Notes under the pieces: model-generated
What the model saw: the letters and a program-made list of their open reading frames with translations, nothing else
What the model was told of the DNA's origin: nothing
The model's database searches: none
Part shown: piece after piece, positions 15,210 to 28,000 of the stretch
Position numbering within the stretch: position 1 is the first letter of the stretch
How the letters are laid out: each line of letters opens with the position of its first letter
NCBI GenBank assembly: GCA_029216955.1
Contig: JANAVB010009598.1
Location: forward strand, 23,990,322-24,054,321
DNA from: Iris pallida
Lineage: Eukaryota > Streptophyta > Magnoliopsida > Asparagales > Iridaceae
Direction: 5' to 3'
Length of the DNA stretch: 64,000 nucleotides
Position numbers and translations under genes: made by a program

Positions 15210-16767
15210 CACTACTAAAATCTGCATAATTGGCGACGTAAATTTAGCGACATTACAAAAATGTCGATAAATTGTGAACATTAGCGACGTATAAATGAAA
15301 CGTCGATAACCGTTGCTACTAGCGACGCAAATAGCGACGTGACGACGACGTATACTAGTTACGTGAGCTAGTCGTCGCGAAACGTCGCTACAACGTCGCT
15401 AATTTCAACTGATTTAGCGACGTTAATAATAACATCGCTAAATTTCTAACTAAATTAAATTCCCTCCCCCGATTCATTTCCCCCATCTATTTTACTCTCT
15501 CACTCTCTTTCTCCGGCGCTCTCGCTCTCGCTCTCACTCTCTCCGGCGACTTCACTCTCTCCGACGACTTCACTCTCTCCGATAACTCTCCTCTGGTACG
15601 TGACTCTCTCTCTCTCTATTTGCTGTGGTGGTTGGGGGGGTGCTGGTGGCTCGGGGGGGGGGCAGGAGGTGCGGGTGGTTGGGGGTGAGGAATGGTTGGG
15701 GGTAGGGCAGGGGGGTGAGGACGGCTGGGGGTGAGGAGGGGGGCTGGGGAAAGGGGAGGGTTAGGGTTCGGATTAGGGGGAAGGGGCGGAGGGGTGAGGG
15801 TGGCTGGGGGTGAGGGCGGGGGGCTTGGGAGGGGAGGAGGGATGTGGGGGGAGGGATTGGGGATAGGGTTCGGGTTAGGGTTAGGGGTGGTGTAGGGATT
15901 GGGGGGGCTAGAGAGGGGGGAGGGGCTGGTGGGGAGTGGTTAGGGATAGGGTTCGGGTTAGGGTTAGGGATGGTGTAGGGGGGAGGAGGGAGGGTGCGGG
16001 GGGGCTGGGTCAGGGGCACTGATAATGCCGAAAAACTGATAATTCAGTAATGTTATTTGTTTTCCGACACCGAAAAATGTGATACTCCGATTCGAAACCA
16101 CGTACCGATAGTGCCGATATTTATAACACATAGTTTTGCTGGTTGGTTAATTTATAACACGATAGTGCCGATGTAACACGTACCGATAGTGCCGATATTT
16201 GTAACACGTAGTTTCCTTGATCCCGATACTCATAGGAATGGTCCTGAGGCACGGCCGTAGTATGTAGTATATTCGTTTTAGTTTGTAGTATATTCATTTT
16301 AGTTTTGAAGTTTATTCGTTTTAGTATGTAGTATGTAGTAGGAATGGTCCCGACTCATAGGTGGTCCCGAGTCACGGCCGTAGTATGTAGTATATATGTA
16401 GTATATTCGTTTTAGTTTTGAAGTTTATTCATATTTGCAGATATCTAGAAATGGCTATATCCATGTATCTGCTAGACCGTTCATGGATGTACAATCGCAT
16501 TCGAGATGACAGGTGCGGTGTGCGAGATGAATACGTCGTCGAAGTAGAACAATTCCTCCAATTCGTAAAGGCGTTTCCTCAATCCATGGACGGCATGGAC
16601 ATTAAGTGCCCGTGTGCAAAATGTCGGAACATGAAGTTTCAACCAGAATTGCATGTGACGTATCATTTATACATAAAGGGTTTCCTTTCGAATTACTACC
16701 AATGGACCGCACACGAAAGAGCTTGTACCTTTAGCATTCCAAGCGGAGCCTTATGTGGAGCCTTTTA
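15210..16767 (+). mobile_element. CACTA1, 5' end (left copy, truncated by the gap)
   Basis: It begins with the terminus CACTACTAAAATCTGC, then subterminal ACGTCG/CGACGT motifs (about 15234-15440). A C-poor, G-rich tract (about 15622-16018) follows, then short tandem repeats (CCGATAGTGCCGATATTTGT type, about 16105-16215, and GTAGTATATTCGTTTTAG type, about 16256-16435). The transposase N-terminus starts at ATG 16451. The sequence stops at the N gap. See 36463-53312 for the full element. Confidence 0.9.
16451..16767 (+). pseudogene. CACTA1 transposase N-terminus (left copy, cut by the gap)
   Basis: The ATG lies just after a TTTGCAG splice acceptor. The frame encodes the Transpos_assoc domain: RSWMYNRIRDD near the start, then CPCAKCRN, a zinc-binding-like cysteine motif. 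One extra A near 16717, relative to the right copy, shifts the frame, and the N gap then cuts the gene. The rest of the protein can be followed in the right copy from 37719. Confidence 0.85.
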
Positions 16768-16780
16768 NNNNNNNNNNNNN
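16768..16780. other. Assembly gap (13 N)
   Basis: Thirteen unknown bases. The sequence to the left is the end of the left duplicate. The sequence to the right is unrelated to what should follow at 38035. The gap therefore joins two contigs that do not continue one another. Confidence 0.99.
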
Positions 16781-17264
16781 GTGCTCGAGAGAGAGGAGGG
16801 AGAGTGTTGAGGGAGGAGAGAGGGGGCTGGGGGTGAGTGTGGTGACTGATGGCGGTGGCGGTGCTGGTGGATGATGGTGGCGGTGGTGCCGGAGCTGGCC
16901 GGGGACGACGAGAGAGAGAGGGGGCTGAGTGAGGAGAACGAGAGAGAGGAGAGTGTTGATTTGGGGAATGGGTTGGTTAGGTTCTAATAATAATAATAAT
17001 AATAAATAATAATATATAATAATAATAATAATAATAACAATGATGATGAAATTAATAATAATAAAAATTTAATAAATGCTAGCCATGTTAACCCCTAATA
17101 ATAAAAATAAATAATATTAAGCAATTAATAGAGACAATAATCAAATGTCAGGCCTAAACAAGTAAGGCCACAAGTCCGAAAATAAATAAAATTTTAAACC
17201 AATACGAAATTGAAAATAACCCATATACGATCATATACCTATTATCAAAATAGGGATATGACAC
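16781..17264 (-). mobile_element. Unassigned repeat, possible LTR end
   Basis: A purine-rich GAGAGAGG/GGTGGC stretch (16781-16930) is followed by an (AAT)n run (16987-17040) and AT-rich sequence ending GGGATATGACA at 17264. Read on the minus strand it would start TGTCATATCCC, like the LTRs of S1, E3 and E4. It directly abuts E1 gag, so it may be a minus-strand LTR fragment inserted there. Its left part is lost at the gap. No coding content is seen. Confidence 0.35.
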
Positions 17265-17709
17265 TATTCAACAAGAGTTATACCTCCATAGCTCGAAAGG
17301 CTTTAGAGAGTCAGTTTGAGAGTCTGGAGCAGAAACTTTACCATCATGAGTATACCGCAGAGTTTGGTCGCTTCAGCCTTTTCGCATAGAGCATGGTCAA
17401 TACCCCTGAAAGCAAAGCTCAAAGATTTAAGAAAGTATTATCTTACAGATTGCCTAACTATCGCTACCAGTAGAGCACTACCTATGAGGACATCTTAAAG
17501 GCCGCACAAGTAGCAAAAGAACTGGATCTCAGGCTGAAGAGAGATCGAGATACGTACGGATAGGTACAGCCAATCAAGACCAGCGAAATGCCCCAATATT
17601 CTAGGGAACTTCATCACAGCAGCATCACGCAACTCATTCCCAACAGCAGGAATTCCAACCTTCTGGCAGAGCCCTAGTACCACATCAGCAGAATCAGACT
17701 CAGACGATT
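17265..17709 (+). pseudogene. E1 gag fragment, left of the E2 insertion
   Basis: One reading frame, with three or more stops, gives gag-like sequence. It includes a LEQKLYHHEYTAEFGRFS segment (17321-17374), then an RFKK...LPNYRY segment and an ILKAAQVAKELDLR segment ending near 17534. This order matches the C-terminal half of the Gypsy capsid domain. It breaks off at CGATT (17705-17709), the left target duplicate of E2, and resumes at 31063. It is therefore the upstream part of the E1 element whose pol lies at 31063-34693. The E1 5' LTR is not in the window. Confidence 0.65.
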
Positions 17710-20700
17710 TGTACCCCCTGAATTTTCAGGGAATTTTTAAAATTTTTTTATTTGAAAATAGCTTGTTAATTTATTTAATTAAATTAATTAATTATTTCTA
17801 ATCAGGTTTAATTTATATGTATAATATATGCAAGATGATGCTATTTTCTACTGACAATATTGTTGGCAAGATCATCAGGGTTACTTTTATTAGTGCTAGT
17901 CAAATTTTATCCTTATAAATATTGGCTCTATTATTATTTATAATCCTTAGTTATTGTCATATTATATAATTAATAGCAAGTTTATAATTATTTATTACCT
18001 TTTATTTATGGTTTATCACTATTATTATATTTTTATTATTGCCATGGTCTATTATTATTATTTATTAAATTAGATATCCCTATTAGGTTTTATTATTAAA
18101 TTCCATTATTTCTTAAGAATTGCTTATAGATGTTTTATAGATTTAGATATATTTCTATATATATAGCCTTCTTTAACCAAGTTCCTCTTAACCCTAACCC
18201 TAGAGCTTTGTCTCCAAGCGCCCCCTGACCTCACCTTCACCTCGCCTACTCCTCCCTCAACCCGAGACTCCTCGCCGACGTACGAGGAGCACAAGGCCGG
18301 ACGGGACTGCTTCCGCTGTGAGCAGTAGAGCCGGCCGATCCCGGCGACCCCCGGCGGTGCCACCCGCCTGAGGCCGACCCGACCCCTGCGGCGGGCAGGT
18401 AACCCCCCCGAGCGACCCCGTGGCTCTTCCACGTGGAAAATCTTTTTTTACTGTACCCTATTTTAGGGTTTTTAATCCAATTATTCATTTTTTTTTAGTG
18501 TTATTATGCCTAATTTGGTAATTATTAGATCTAATTGAAAGGGGTCATTAGTAATTGTATAGGATCTACATTAAATTTTGTGTGAATTAATATTATTTAT
18601 TAGTATTTATTACTATTTACTTATAAATTATACGCGGTTAATTAATTGTTTGTATTTACTGTTTTAATCGTTAATTAATAATTTTATTATTAATTAATAA
18701 ACCTTGTAGAGGAAAAAGTTTGTAAATTTATGTAGTATTTTATAACAATTTTTCCAGAAATTATAGAATTTTATTTGTAATTATTTTATATTAAAAACCG
18801 AGAACTTTAGATTTTAAATTAATTCCAATTACCGTTTTTTAATTTATATATTTAATTGGTTGTTAATTAATATATATTATATAGAAAATGTTTGTAAAAT
18901 ATACTTTATTGTATAAAAATATTTCCAATATTTAATTATATTTATTTATATTTATTTAGATTTTAGAAGGGTAATTTTGATTACTAAGTATTATATAATT
19001 AATCGATATTAATATATAATTATTAAATGGGTAAATGTTAAGGTTTCTGTTGTAAATAGATAATTAAACTATTTTGGAAATTATTTTAGGCATTTTTTTT
19101 TACTAATTTTTAGGATTTAAAAGTAATTTCTAGAATTATTTAGAATTATTTATAAATTGTTTAATATTATTTTTAATTTAAATAATTACTAATTATGTGT
19201 TATTATTGTGTAGAATAGTGAATTTAGATTAATGGTTAAATTTAGGTTTTATAGTGAATTTTCAAGATTTTTCGAATTATTATTATTAGTTATTTATTAT
19301 TTATAATAAATTTTAATGGTAATAAATTCATTTCTGTAAAAATATATATAAATATATTTTATTGGTATTATTAGTTATTTTATATAATAGACTAGAATGA
19401 TTTTTAAGGACTTTTACTATTTTTGTTAGTATTATTAGGAATTGTGTATGCACGTGTGTATTAAATTGAGTAGTTAATTGATTATAATTAATTAATTACT
19501 AAATATCATGTTGTATTATTAATTACAGAATATAAATGTATGATATAAGTATATTTACATACTTATTATTGTATAAGTATTATTCATAATTATTGGTACT
19601 AGTTAGCTAGTTTTAATAAACTAATGTTTGTGGTTAATTAGCAATTAATCAATTTAGTAAATTGTTAAATAGAGATTAATTATAAATCATGCTTGTTTAG
19701 GATTGTTTGCTTCTCAACTCGAACTCTACATCGGACCCGGATACTCGTTGCTGGACACAGGCAAGTACACCTTGCTTGATTGTATATTTTTGCAGTTAGT
19801 TTATGTTACCTAGTTACTTCTCAGTTGTGTGCACGCTCTAGTAGTAGTGGACTTATCCCTGTATTGTGAAGGTAGTGGTACCTTCTAGCCGGACACCGTA
19901 TCATACACGATCACTATATGAGTGAGTTGAGAGCATGGATTTTGTGTCGACTGATCATTGGCACGTGAGTTTCGCGTCTGGTCTATGGTTGGTTCAGGTC
20001 TACTTATATATACTATGACGTCTTGCATATTATTTGTACCGCGTATACGTACAGATATACATTGGGTGGGGAGAGTCTACTAGTGGTGTATGAGAATTCT
20101 GTTTCCAATGGACGCTGGATGCTCGTAGCCCCTCGTTTCTCAACCGTAGAACGCTTGGTGGCAGTTTCTTCTTCTTCTCCCTCCCTCATGACCATTAGAG
20201 ATGTCTCGAGTGCATTACACATAGATGGTTAGTTTACCTGTCGTATGTCGCATGATATATCATGTCCTTGTTTGGTTGGGAGATGTTATGTTACATTTTT
20301 CTAGTTATTTATATACTGCCCTGTACTATCATGCATGTCGATTTCTTGTGTACTTGTTACGTCCCTCTGAGGACCTGGCACCTTTTCCAGATTGGGACAG
20401 CACAGGTACCGACGGACTACGGAGATTGGAGACTTTTGCTGACGAGGACTTCAATATTGAGCCTCGTGAGTTTCTTGAGTTCTTAGGTGATTTCTGCTAG
20501 TGGCTATCTATTTCTTTTCTGGTTCAGTTGTACTCTTTTAGTAGTTCTTTCATACATTTATTGTGGATTATTTTCCACTAGTCATGACTTGTAGTTTGAT
20601 TCAGAGTTATTTTCATTCCTTCCAGCTTTATTCTGTGATTTTTTCTGTGGATGAGATTAGTATTACCTGTATTGTTATTTAGTTGTTACTTCAGCGTACT

Positions 20701-20804
20701 ACGATCGAGTATAGTCCATTAAATTGGGGTTTTTCTATACTTGATCGTACAGCTGGCACGCCACGTGTTCCTGGTCCCACATATTTTGGAACCGGGGCGT
20801 GACA
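17710..20804 (+). mobile_element. E2 5' LTR (unbroken)
   Basis: It begins TGTACCCCC (one base short of the 3' LTR start) and ends GGGGCGTGACA. It shows the pre-insertion state of the S1 site near 18398-18402 (GGCAGGTAACCC). Compared with 2685-9811 minus S1, it carries many one- to three-base deletions in short runs, likely sequencing errors in part. Two short open frames over the GC-rich block (about 18124-18488) are not genes. Confidence 0.9.
20701..20748. other. Stem-loop near the end of the E2 5' LTR
   Basis: Same 14-base arms and 20-base loop as at 9708-9755, with one loop change (TTGGGG for TTAGGG). Confidence 0.6.
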
Positions 20805-23800
20805 TATTTTAGTGGTGGCCCATGCAGGTCGAGAAAATTTGTTTGGTTACTTTACCGTACCAAGCAAGCCTGCGTATAGGATTAGGACTATTGTGTCTCA
20901 CAATTGATTATTTTTATCCTTTGATCTCGTTTGATTTCGACTCATTTCAAACTCCTCGAAATACTTGATCTCTTCTTTGATTTATATCTTCTGACTCTTT
21001 GACTTCCTTGCAATTATAACCTTCTCGATCTAATCTACCGTACCCTTGCTTGTCATGATTGATAGAGGTTTGAAGATGCTATACTATATACACTCTTGAG
21101 TTAATTATATGGCTAGATGGGTTACCTTGGCAGCTAATTATGTGGTTGAGTCTATAATTGAATTCTTGGAAAGTACTAAATATTGCAGGTTGATGAACAC
21201 CATATTTTTTGAAAGATATAATTTTGCATGAATGATTAGTTAATTCAAAGTTGAGTAATAATGATATATCAATTTCGAATGATAGTGAGAAAGATTACTT
21301 ATACTCATATGGGAAAGACTGTTAGAAGTTGATTAATAAAATAAACTCGATGATCGATTTGAGAGGATGATTTAAAGTTTTGATTTGAGTTTTTGAAAAA
21401 AAAAATTATGATTGGTTAGAGAGGATATAAAATCAACTTGATGATTAAAAATTTAAATATTCACATGCTACATGAGATTTAAATTGGTTGATGATTTATG
21501 TTGGTTTCCAAAATAGAAGAATAAAAAAATTTAAATTTGAGGATAGATGATTGTAAATAGAAATAGTTAAGAGTTGCCTATGAGATTTATATTTTTTAAA
21601 GATTGAATATTTTGACCTTGATGAAAAAAAGGGTTTATTTAAGAAGAATTTAGAAATTTGATGCATTTCATAAAGTGATTTAAAATTTGGAGTTGGGTAA
21701 TTTTAATCTAAAAATTTTGAGGAGAAAAGAAAAGGATGTTTGTACTATAATAAAGTTTATTTCGAGATCGATTTAGAAATTTGAGGTATTTTTTTTGTGA
21801 TTGAATTTTGTTTGATGGAACAAATTTTGATTGAAAAAAAATTGAGATTTAAATCTTTTTTTTAGATTGATAAATTTTTATTGAAGTTTCTTTTGGAAAA
21901 AAAGAAGAATTTAGTATTAGATAATATTTATCTCGGTGATTGATTTAAGTATTTCATAAGAGAGTTACAATCTCTTAGATTAGGTAAACTGAATTAAAGT
22001 TGAGGAAAAAAAAGGGGGAAAATAAAAGGGAGTTGGTGTGATGATAAAAGGATTGGTTGGGTATTTTAAAGTTATAATTATGATTATATGCGACGATCTT
22101 AAAGAGATTAAGAAAATTGGTGGATGATTGTTTTGATTTAAAGATTTTATACTGAAGAATTTATGAAGAAATTTTATTTACAGGAATTTGATTTTTTTTA
22201 TCTTGATGAGGAAATAAACATAGAGGATGTTACTCTAATGAGATAGAAGTGTCACACCTTAGTTGCCATATTTTTCATAGCCATGATAGTGATTATATGC
22301 AGTTATAGTTAAGTCATCGACCCATGTGACTATGTCTTCTTCTTAAAATTTTATCATCCTTGTTCTCGACCCTAAACTAGTATCATGATTCCCTAATTGT
22401 TTAGAGCTATAGATGTCTATAATTTTTCTTGACCATACCCCAAATCCGTCAACCAGTATATCTTCTCCTATATTTTAGTATTTATTAGTATTAATATTAG
22501 GAATATCTATTTAGTTGTTTGTTACTTTACCTGTAGACAATATTGGTTGATATTTTCTGTAATAAAATTTTCCTTCACCTTTACTCATGCCACGGTTGCC
22601 GAGCTAAATGCTGTAAGGATTTTTTTTATTCTCTATTAGTTTATTTTCTTTCCTGATTTACTATTATTTGCTGCATAATTCTAGTACTATCGATCAAATT
22701 TTGTTTTCTTAAGCTAATGGAAAGCAGATCATTACGTCTTATCCTTTTGAATAGACCAAAGGACTTTTTTTCTCATGTTAGGATTATTATTGCTTCTCTA
22801 GAAAATTCTAGTTGTTGCTACAATTTGGTAGGATAAACTTGCTTCCCTAAAGAGACAGTTAGAGGTACTAGTTCAATTCTTATAAGTTGGTAGTATACCT
22901 TGTAGTCTAGCATCATACTTTTCAGGACCATTAAGAAATTATAGTTGGATAACACTGACTATATGTTGGTATAATTTTTAGATTACCTAGACATAACTTT
23001 GTGGGTTCCTATCCCCTAGCTCAACTAAGGTTAGAGATTCATAGGCAACTAGAAAGGTCAAATCATTATTTGTGTTTTGGACTTGAACTATCTTGTACTT
23101 TCTTTTCTTCTGTACGTTTATTTTATCGTCTTGACTAATACTGCTGTTATAGCCTAGTTTTTACAAGCTTCTTCTTTTCTCAAGCTTGTTCTTGACACAT
23201 ATATATTGGGTGCACCTACTAAAAGTTGTCTAATCAGAATCGGTGCATGATGGTCTGGCCAACCTAGTGCATGTTGATTCACTTTCCCTATGATTATTTT
23301 ATGCAGATGAAGATATAGTAAACTTGTCCTAGGATCTCATTTGCGACCGTTTGACAATTTTTTTTTCTTGAAACATTTATTCGTATTGGACCTTCAAATT
23401 TGTAATCGACCCCATCCCCCTTGAACTCTTCTTTATTCTGCGTCTTAGTATAGAATTTCTCTTATAACCCTTTATTAGCTATGATTTATAGTAGAACCAT
23501 CTTTCTACTAAGTCAGTTAAGTATACCTTGTATGATATCTTATTTTAGTAATACCTTAGCACCCTAGTAGCCATCTTAGACTGATTTTAGTCGGACATTT
23601 AGCAAATAAAAGTTTTCCTATTATCCTTTCCTTGGTTCATCATTTGATCCCTTACCATGACTTGGGTAATTGAAGCACAATATTAGGATTTTTCTTCCAA
23701 TAATTGCACCATTATGATCTAGACAAACCGTACCATACACATGACATTTATGCCCCCTAAACATACCTTTATGTGCTCTATTTTAATAACTCTACTTGTT

Positions 23801-24104
23801 TGACAAATCTTTCCCTTAGAATAGACTATTTGTGTCCTCTCCTTATCCTATTAGATTTGACCATGCAATATCGATCTATTCCCTGATCACTTGGAAATCC
23901 TATGACCTATGCCGGACCTAGAACATATTCTTGTAGGATATGATGCCAGTTTTGACCCCTCTATAAACCCCCAAGTATCGTTGTAAATTGTCTTGTTGAG
24001 TAAGTTACAATTTACATATTTACTTTTTTATATTTTCTTATTATTTCTTCGGTATTAGAATTATTTTAAATTTCGAGGACGAAATTCTTATAAGTTGGGT
24101 AGAT
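20805..24104 (+). mobile_element. E2 internal region, non-coding
   Basis: A 3.3-kb AT-rich interior between the E2 LTRs. No frame shows retroelement protein motifs. It starts with the PBS-like site at 20813 and ends with the CGAGGACGAAATTCTT motif and purine stretch before 24105. A near copy of the sequence at the purine tract, ATTCTTATAAGTTGGTAG, also occurs near 22876 inside the region. Bases 21461-24104 equal 1-2684. Confidence 0.8.
20813..20830 (+). other. Primer-binding-site-like motif of E2
   Basis: TGGTGGCCCATGCAGGTC lies eight bases after the 5' LTR. It starts TGG, as expected for pairing with a tRNA CCA end, and sits where chromoviruses usually carry TGGTATCAGAGC. The identical 18 bases occur in E3 at 43020-43037. 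The primer tRNA is not identified. Confidence 0.6.
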
Positions 24105-24580
24105 TGTAACCCCCTGAATTTTCAGGGAATTTTTAAATTATTTTTTTATTTAAGAATAGCTTGTTAATTTATTTAATTAATAATTAATTATTTCTAATCA
24201 GGGTTTAATTTATATTGTATATAATAGATGCAAGATGCTATTTTCTATCTGACAATATTGTTGGCAAGATCATCAGGTTACTTTTATTAGTGCTAGTCAA
24301 ATTTTATCCTTATAAATATTGGCTCTATTATTTTTATAATCCTTAGTTATTGTCATATTATAATTAATAGCAAGTTTATAATTATTATTACCTTTTATTA
24401 TGGTTTATCACTATTATTATATTTTATTATTGCCATGGTCTATTATTATTATTTTATTAAATTGGATATCCCTATTAGGTTTTATTATTAAATTCTATTA
24501 TTTGTCTTAAGAATTGCTTATAGATGTTTTATTAGATTTAGATATATATTATCTATATATATATATATATCTCTATATAT

Positions 24581-24631
<51 letters not shown>

Positions 24632-26231
24632 CTTCTTTAACCAAGTTCCTCTTAACCCTAACCCTAGAGCTTTGTCTCCAAGCCGCCCCCCTGACCTCAC
24701 CTTCACCTCGTCTACCTCCTCCCTCAACACGAGACTCCTCGCCGACGTACGGAGGAGCACAAGGTCGGACGGGACTGCGGTTGCCGCTGTGAGCAGCAAG
24801 AGCCGGCCATCCCGACCCCGGCGGCCCACCGCACCTGAAGGCCACCCCGACCCCCTGCGGCGGGCAGGTAATGTCACGACCCGCACCCTGATTAGGGACA
24901 CGAGAAGTGGGTACGTCCACCTACGCCGCAGCATCGGCGGTAGAACGCTGTCTAGGTCATCTAGAATACTACAACTAAACAGATAAAGTACCTGTACAGT
25001 ATATACACTCCGAAGGAGGTGACATAGCAATACAGTCTCAATCACAAATGTAAAACTAAGGTAGATAGCATGGAAAGGAAATATGATAGAAGCAAGAAAT
25101 AAGTTCGAGATCCACACAAGTCCAAAACTAAACGTAACATCACAGAATAATATATAATACTACATTCTAAAATCCAAAGCTGGATCGCAGTCCAGTCAAG
25201 CCTAACAAGTGCTAACTACTCAGGGAGTATAAATCTAGTGGTCAATCTATCAGGCCACTGCCCTGGCCTGAGTCTCCATCTGTCTCAGAAACATCTGTAA
25301 AATTGTCAACGGTATCCTGTCAGGAAAATGAGCAAGTACAAACACCAACAGCAGTTCCATGTGAATTGACAAATATTATAAGAGACAGTATAATGAAATA
25401 CAAGACAAAGATATAGGCGACTTGGGAACCATTCGAAAGCCGAGTTACAACCCTTAAACCAAACAAGGACCGGGTTGTAACCCTTCTTTCAAACAGGACT
25501 TAGTCTCAAATCATAGTACAGTATAAGGCAGGTAAGCATGTGAGTAAATGAAATTATAGCATGGTGAGAGTACAGAAAGTAAAACTGAACTGAAATATAA
25601 GATACGACAATAATGTAAAATGTGATTTGAATTATTAGAGAGATATGTGATCGGCTAGGGAGTCAGGATAGGGTTATCCACTTGGCCCGACAATCACAGG
25701 AAAATCTCTAGAAAGGGTCATGCCGGCTAACCTGGATAACCCGGCAAGGTGTCTGCTACACCCTACGTGAGGTGGGTGGCGCTAGCAAAATAAGGACATG
25801 AGGCTTTGATCACATAACCCCTAATAATTTCCCCATCCCCGAATAGTATACGGATCCGGACGTAGCACGTCATGACGCGGGATTCCCTAAGAGGAGAGCA
25901 AGTCCTCTTCAGAAATCGGCGTCAATACAAGTACAAAAATCAAGACCAAGCAAGTACCAGTATTCCAAGAAATCCAGGAATGACATCTCATGACAGGAAT
26001 CCGACAATACTAGTCCGTGAACTATCGTGTCGAGAATCAAGTAAGACACTACAACTGAATCGGATATAGTAGATATCAAGACAATAAAACTATCAGTGAA
26101 TGTACTCGCCTGCTGTCCTGAGCTGTATGGTATATCAATGCTCAGAGCGATATCAGAAGACCTAAATATGAGATACTGTAAGTTAATTTAGTTTAAACAA
26201 GTTTAGGAATGATTTACAATGATGATATGCA

Positions 26232-26590
26232 TCTAGGTCAAACTAGGTCCACTGAGTCACCTAAGTCCTGTCAATCAATCTAGGTCAAATCAAGTTAATC
26301 AAGTCAATCTAAGCCTAACCAAGTCAATCCTAGGTCATACCAGTCATCACGGGTCAAACAAGTCAAAGAAAGTCAAACGGGGTCAAGAGTTGGCCTACAG
26401 TTGACTTTGGTCAACTGGTCAACCATGGTCAACTCTGGTCAACTCTAGGTCAACCCTGGTCAACCCTAGGTCAATGGTGACTAATAGTTGACTTTTGGTC
26501 AACTACACAAGTCTAATGAAATTGGGATTAATTTGGGTAAAGTGTTGACCCATAGTTGACTTTTGGTCTAAAAATCAACCGGGGTCAAGA
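26232..26590. promoter_or_regulatory. GGTCAA / TTGAC(C/T) array in S1 (right copy)
   Basis: Same array as at 4865-5215, with a few single-base losses. The motif density is kept. The regulatory role is inferred from similarity to the WRKY W-box core only. Confidence 0.5.
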
Positions 26591-27499
26591 CTAGGTCTAG
26601 GCGACTATTTCTAACTATACCAACCTCTACAACCCATATCCAAGTCCATCTTGGACTTCGAAACTCTCTTGGTCGTAGGCCAATATCCTATTTTATCCTT
26701 AAAAAGGATAAATTCAAGCTTAGGCAACTATCAAGTTAGCCTACCTGCGCTTGGTATTTGACCCGAGCTCCCTAGGGTAGTAAGGTACTAGCCTATACAT
26801 ACATTACCTACCAAGATACCGTAAATGGACATCTAGTCCATCTTACGGTCCGAATCGCCCGTTTACCCGTTATCTTGAATATTCAAGATACGGGATTGTG
26901 CGGTGCGATACCGCCTCCCCAAGCCCACACGTACCAACCCCGATTCCAACTCCGAACCTACCCACAAAATCAAATCACATTATCTAACTCTCCTCCAAGT
27001 TTTGATGCGTTCCGAATTACGGAACTCAATTCACCCCTAACCAAAATCCTACTTAACCCTTAACTGACTCACTCAACTCTCTTCAACCTATACTTTTCAC
27101 CCTCTCTTGGGACAAGTTTTGGGGGTTATTCTAGTAGGTTTATTAGGGTTATATAGAGCTAATAATAGGGTATATATATGTATATATATAGGTATATAGT
27201 GGGGTATATACGGGATCGAATAGGGGTAAAACGGGGTTAAAAGCCAAAGTTGCTGCTACTGTTGCCTGCTACTGCTGCTGTTCTTGCTGCAGCTACTACT
27301 GCTGTTTGCTGCTGTTAGGGGGGGAGGGAAAACCAGCCCCATCCCCCCCTTGTGCCTTGGTTGCTCCTACTCGCTTCCTCTCATTCCTCCTCTAATTTCC
27401 TCTCAATTCTCCTCTAATCCTCTCTCAGTCCTCCTCTAATCCTCTCTCAATCTCTCTAATATTATACCACTCTCACACAACTAATTCCTTCCCTTTCCC

Positions 27500-27872
27500 T
27501 CTCTACACACACAAAATACACACCTATATATGTATGACCACACACACATATATTATTTCTATACTTATCTATATAAAAGTATATATATATATATAGACAC
27601 ACTCCACACACACACACACACCACACAACACACATATATATATATATATATAATATATATATAATATATATATATATCTATATATATATATATGTGGACA
27701 CTCACACACACATGGACACACTCTCACCCACACATGGACACACTCTCACATGGACACACACCTCCACACATACAATCTACATACACACACATAATATATA
27801 TATATATATATATAGATATATATAATATATAGATATATATATTATATATATATATATATATACACAATACAC

Positions 27873-27926
<54 letters not shown>

Positions 27927-27927
27927 T

Positions 27928-27970
<43 letters not shown>

Positions 27971-28000
27971 TCTTAAAAATATATATATTATACATTACCA
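27500..28000. repeat. Compound (CA)n/(TA)n microsatellite in S1 (right copy)
   Basis: Counterpart of 6165-6705, shorter and more interrupted. Open frames are low-complexity. Confidence 0.95.

Noticed and set aside
15760..15970. Interstitial telomere repeat
   Set aside because: GGGTTAGGG motifs are few and irregular within general G-rich DNA. The plant TTTAGGG tandem repeat is absent.
15570..16019. Proline-rich minus-strand open frame of 149 codons
   Set aside because: It is the complement of the G-rich tract. The right copy breaks the frame and there is no other support.
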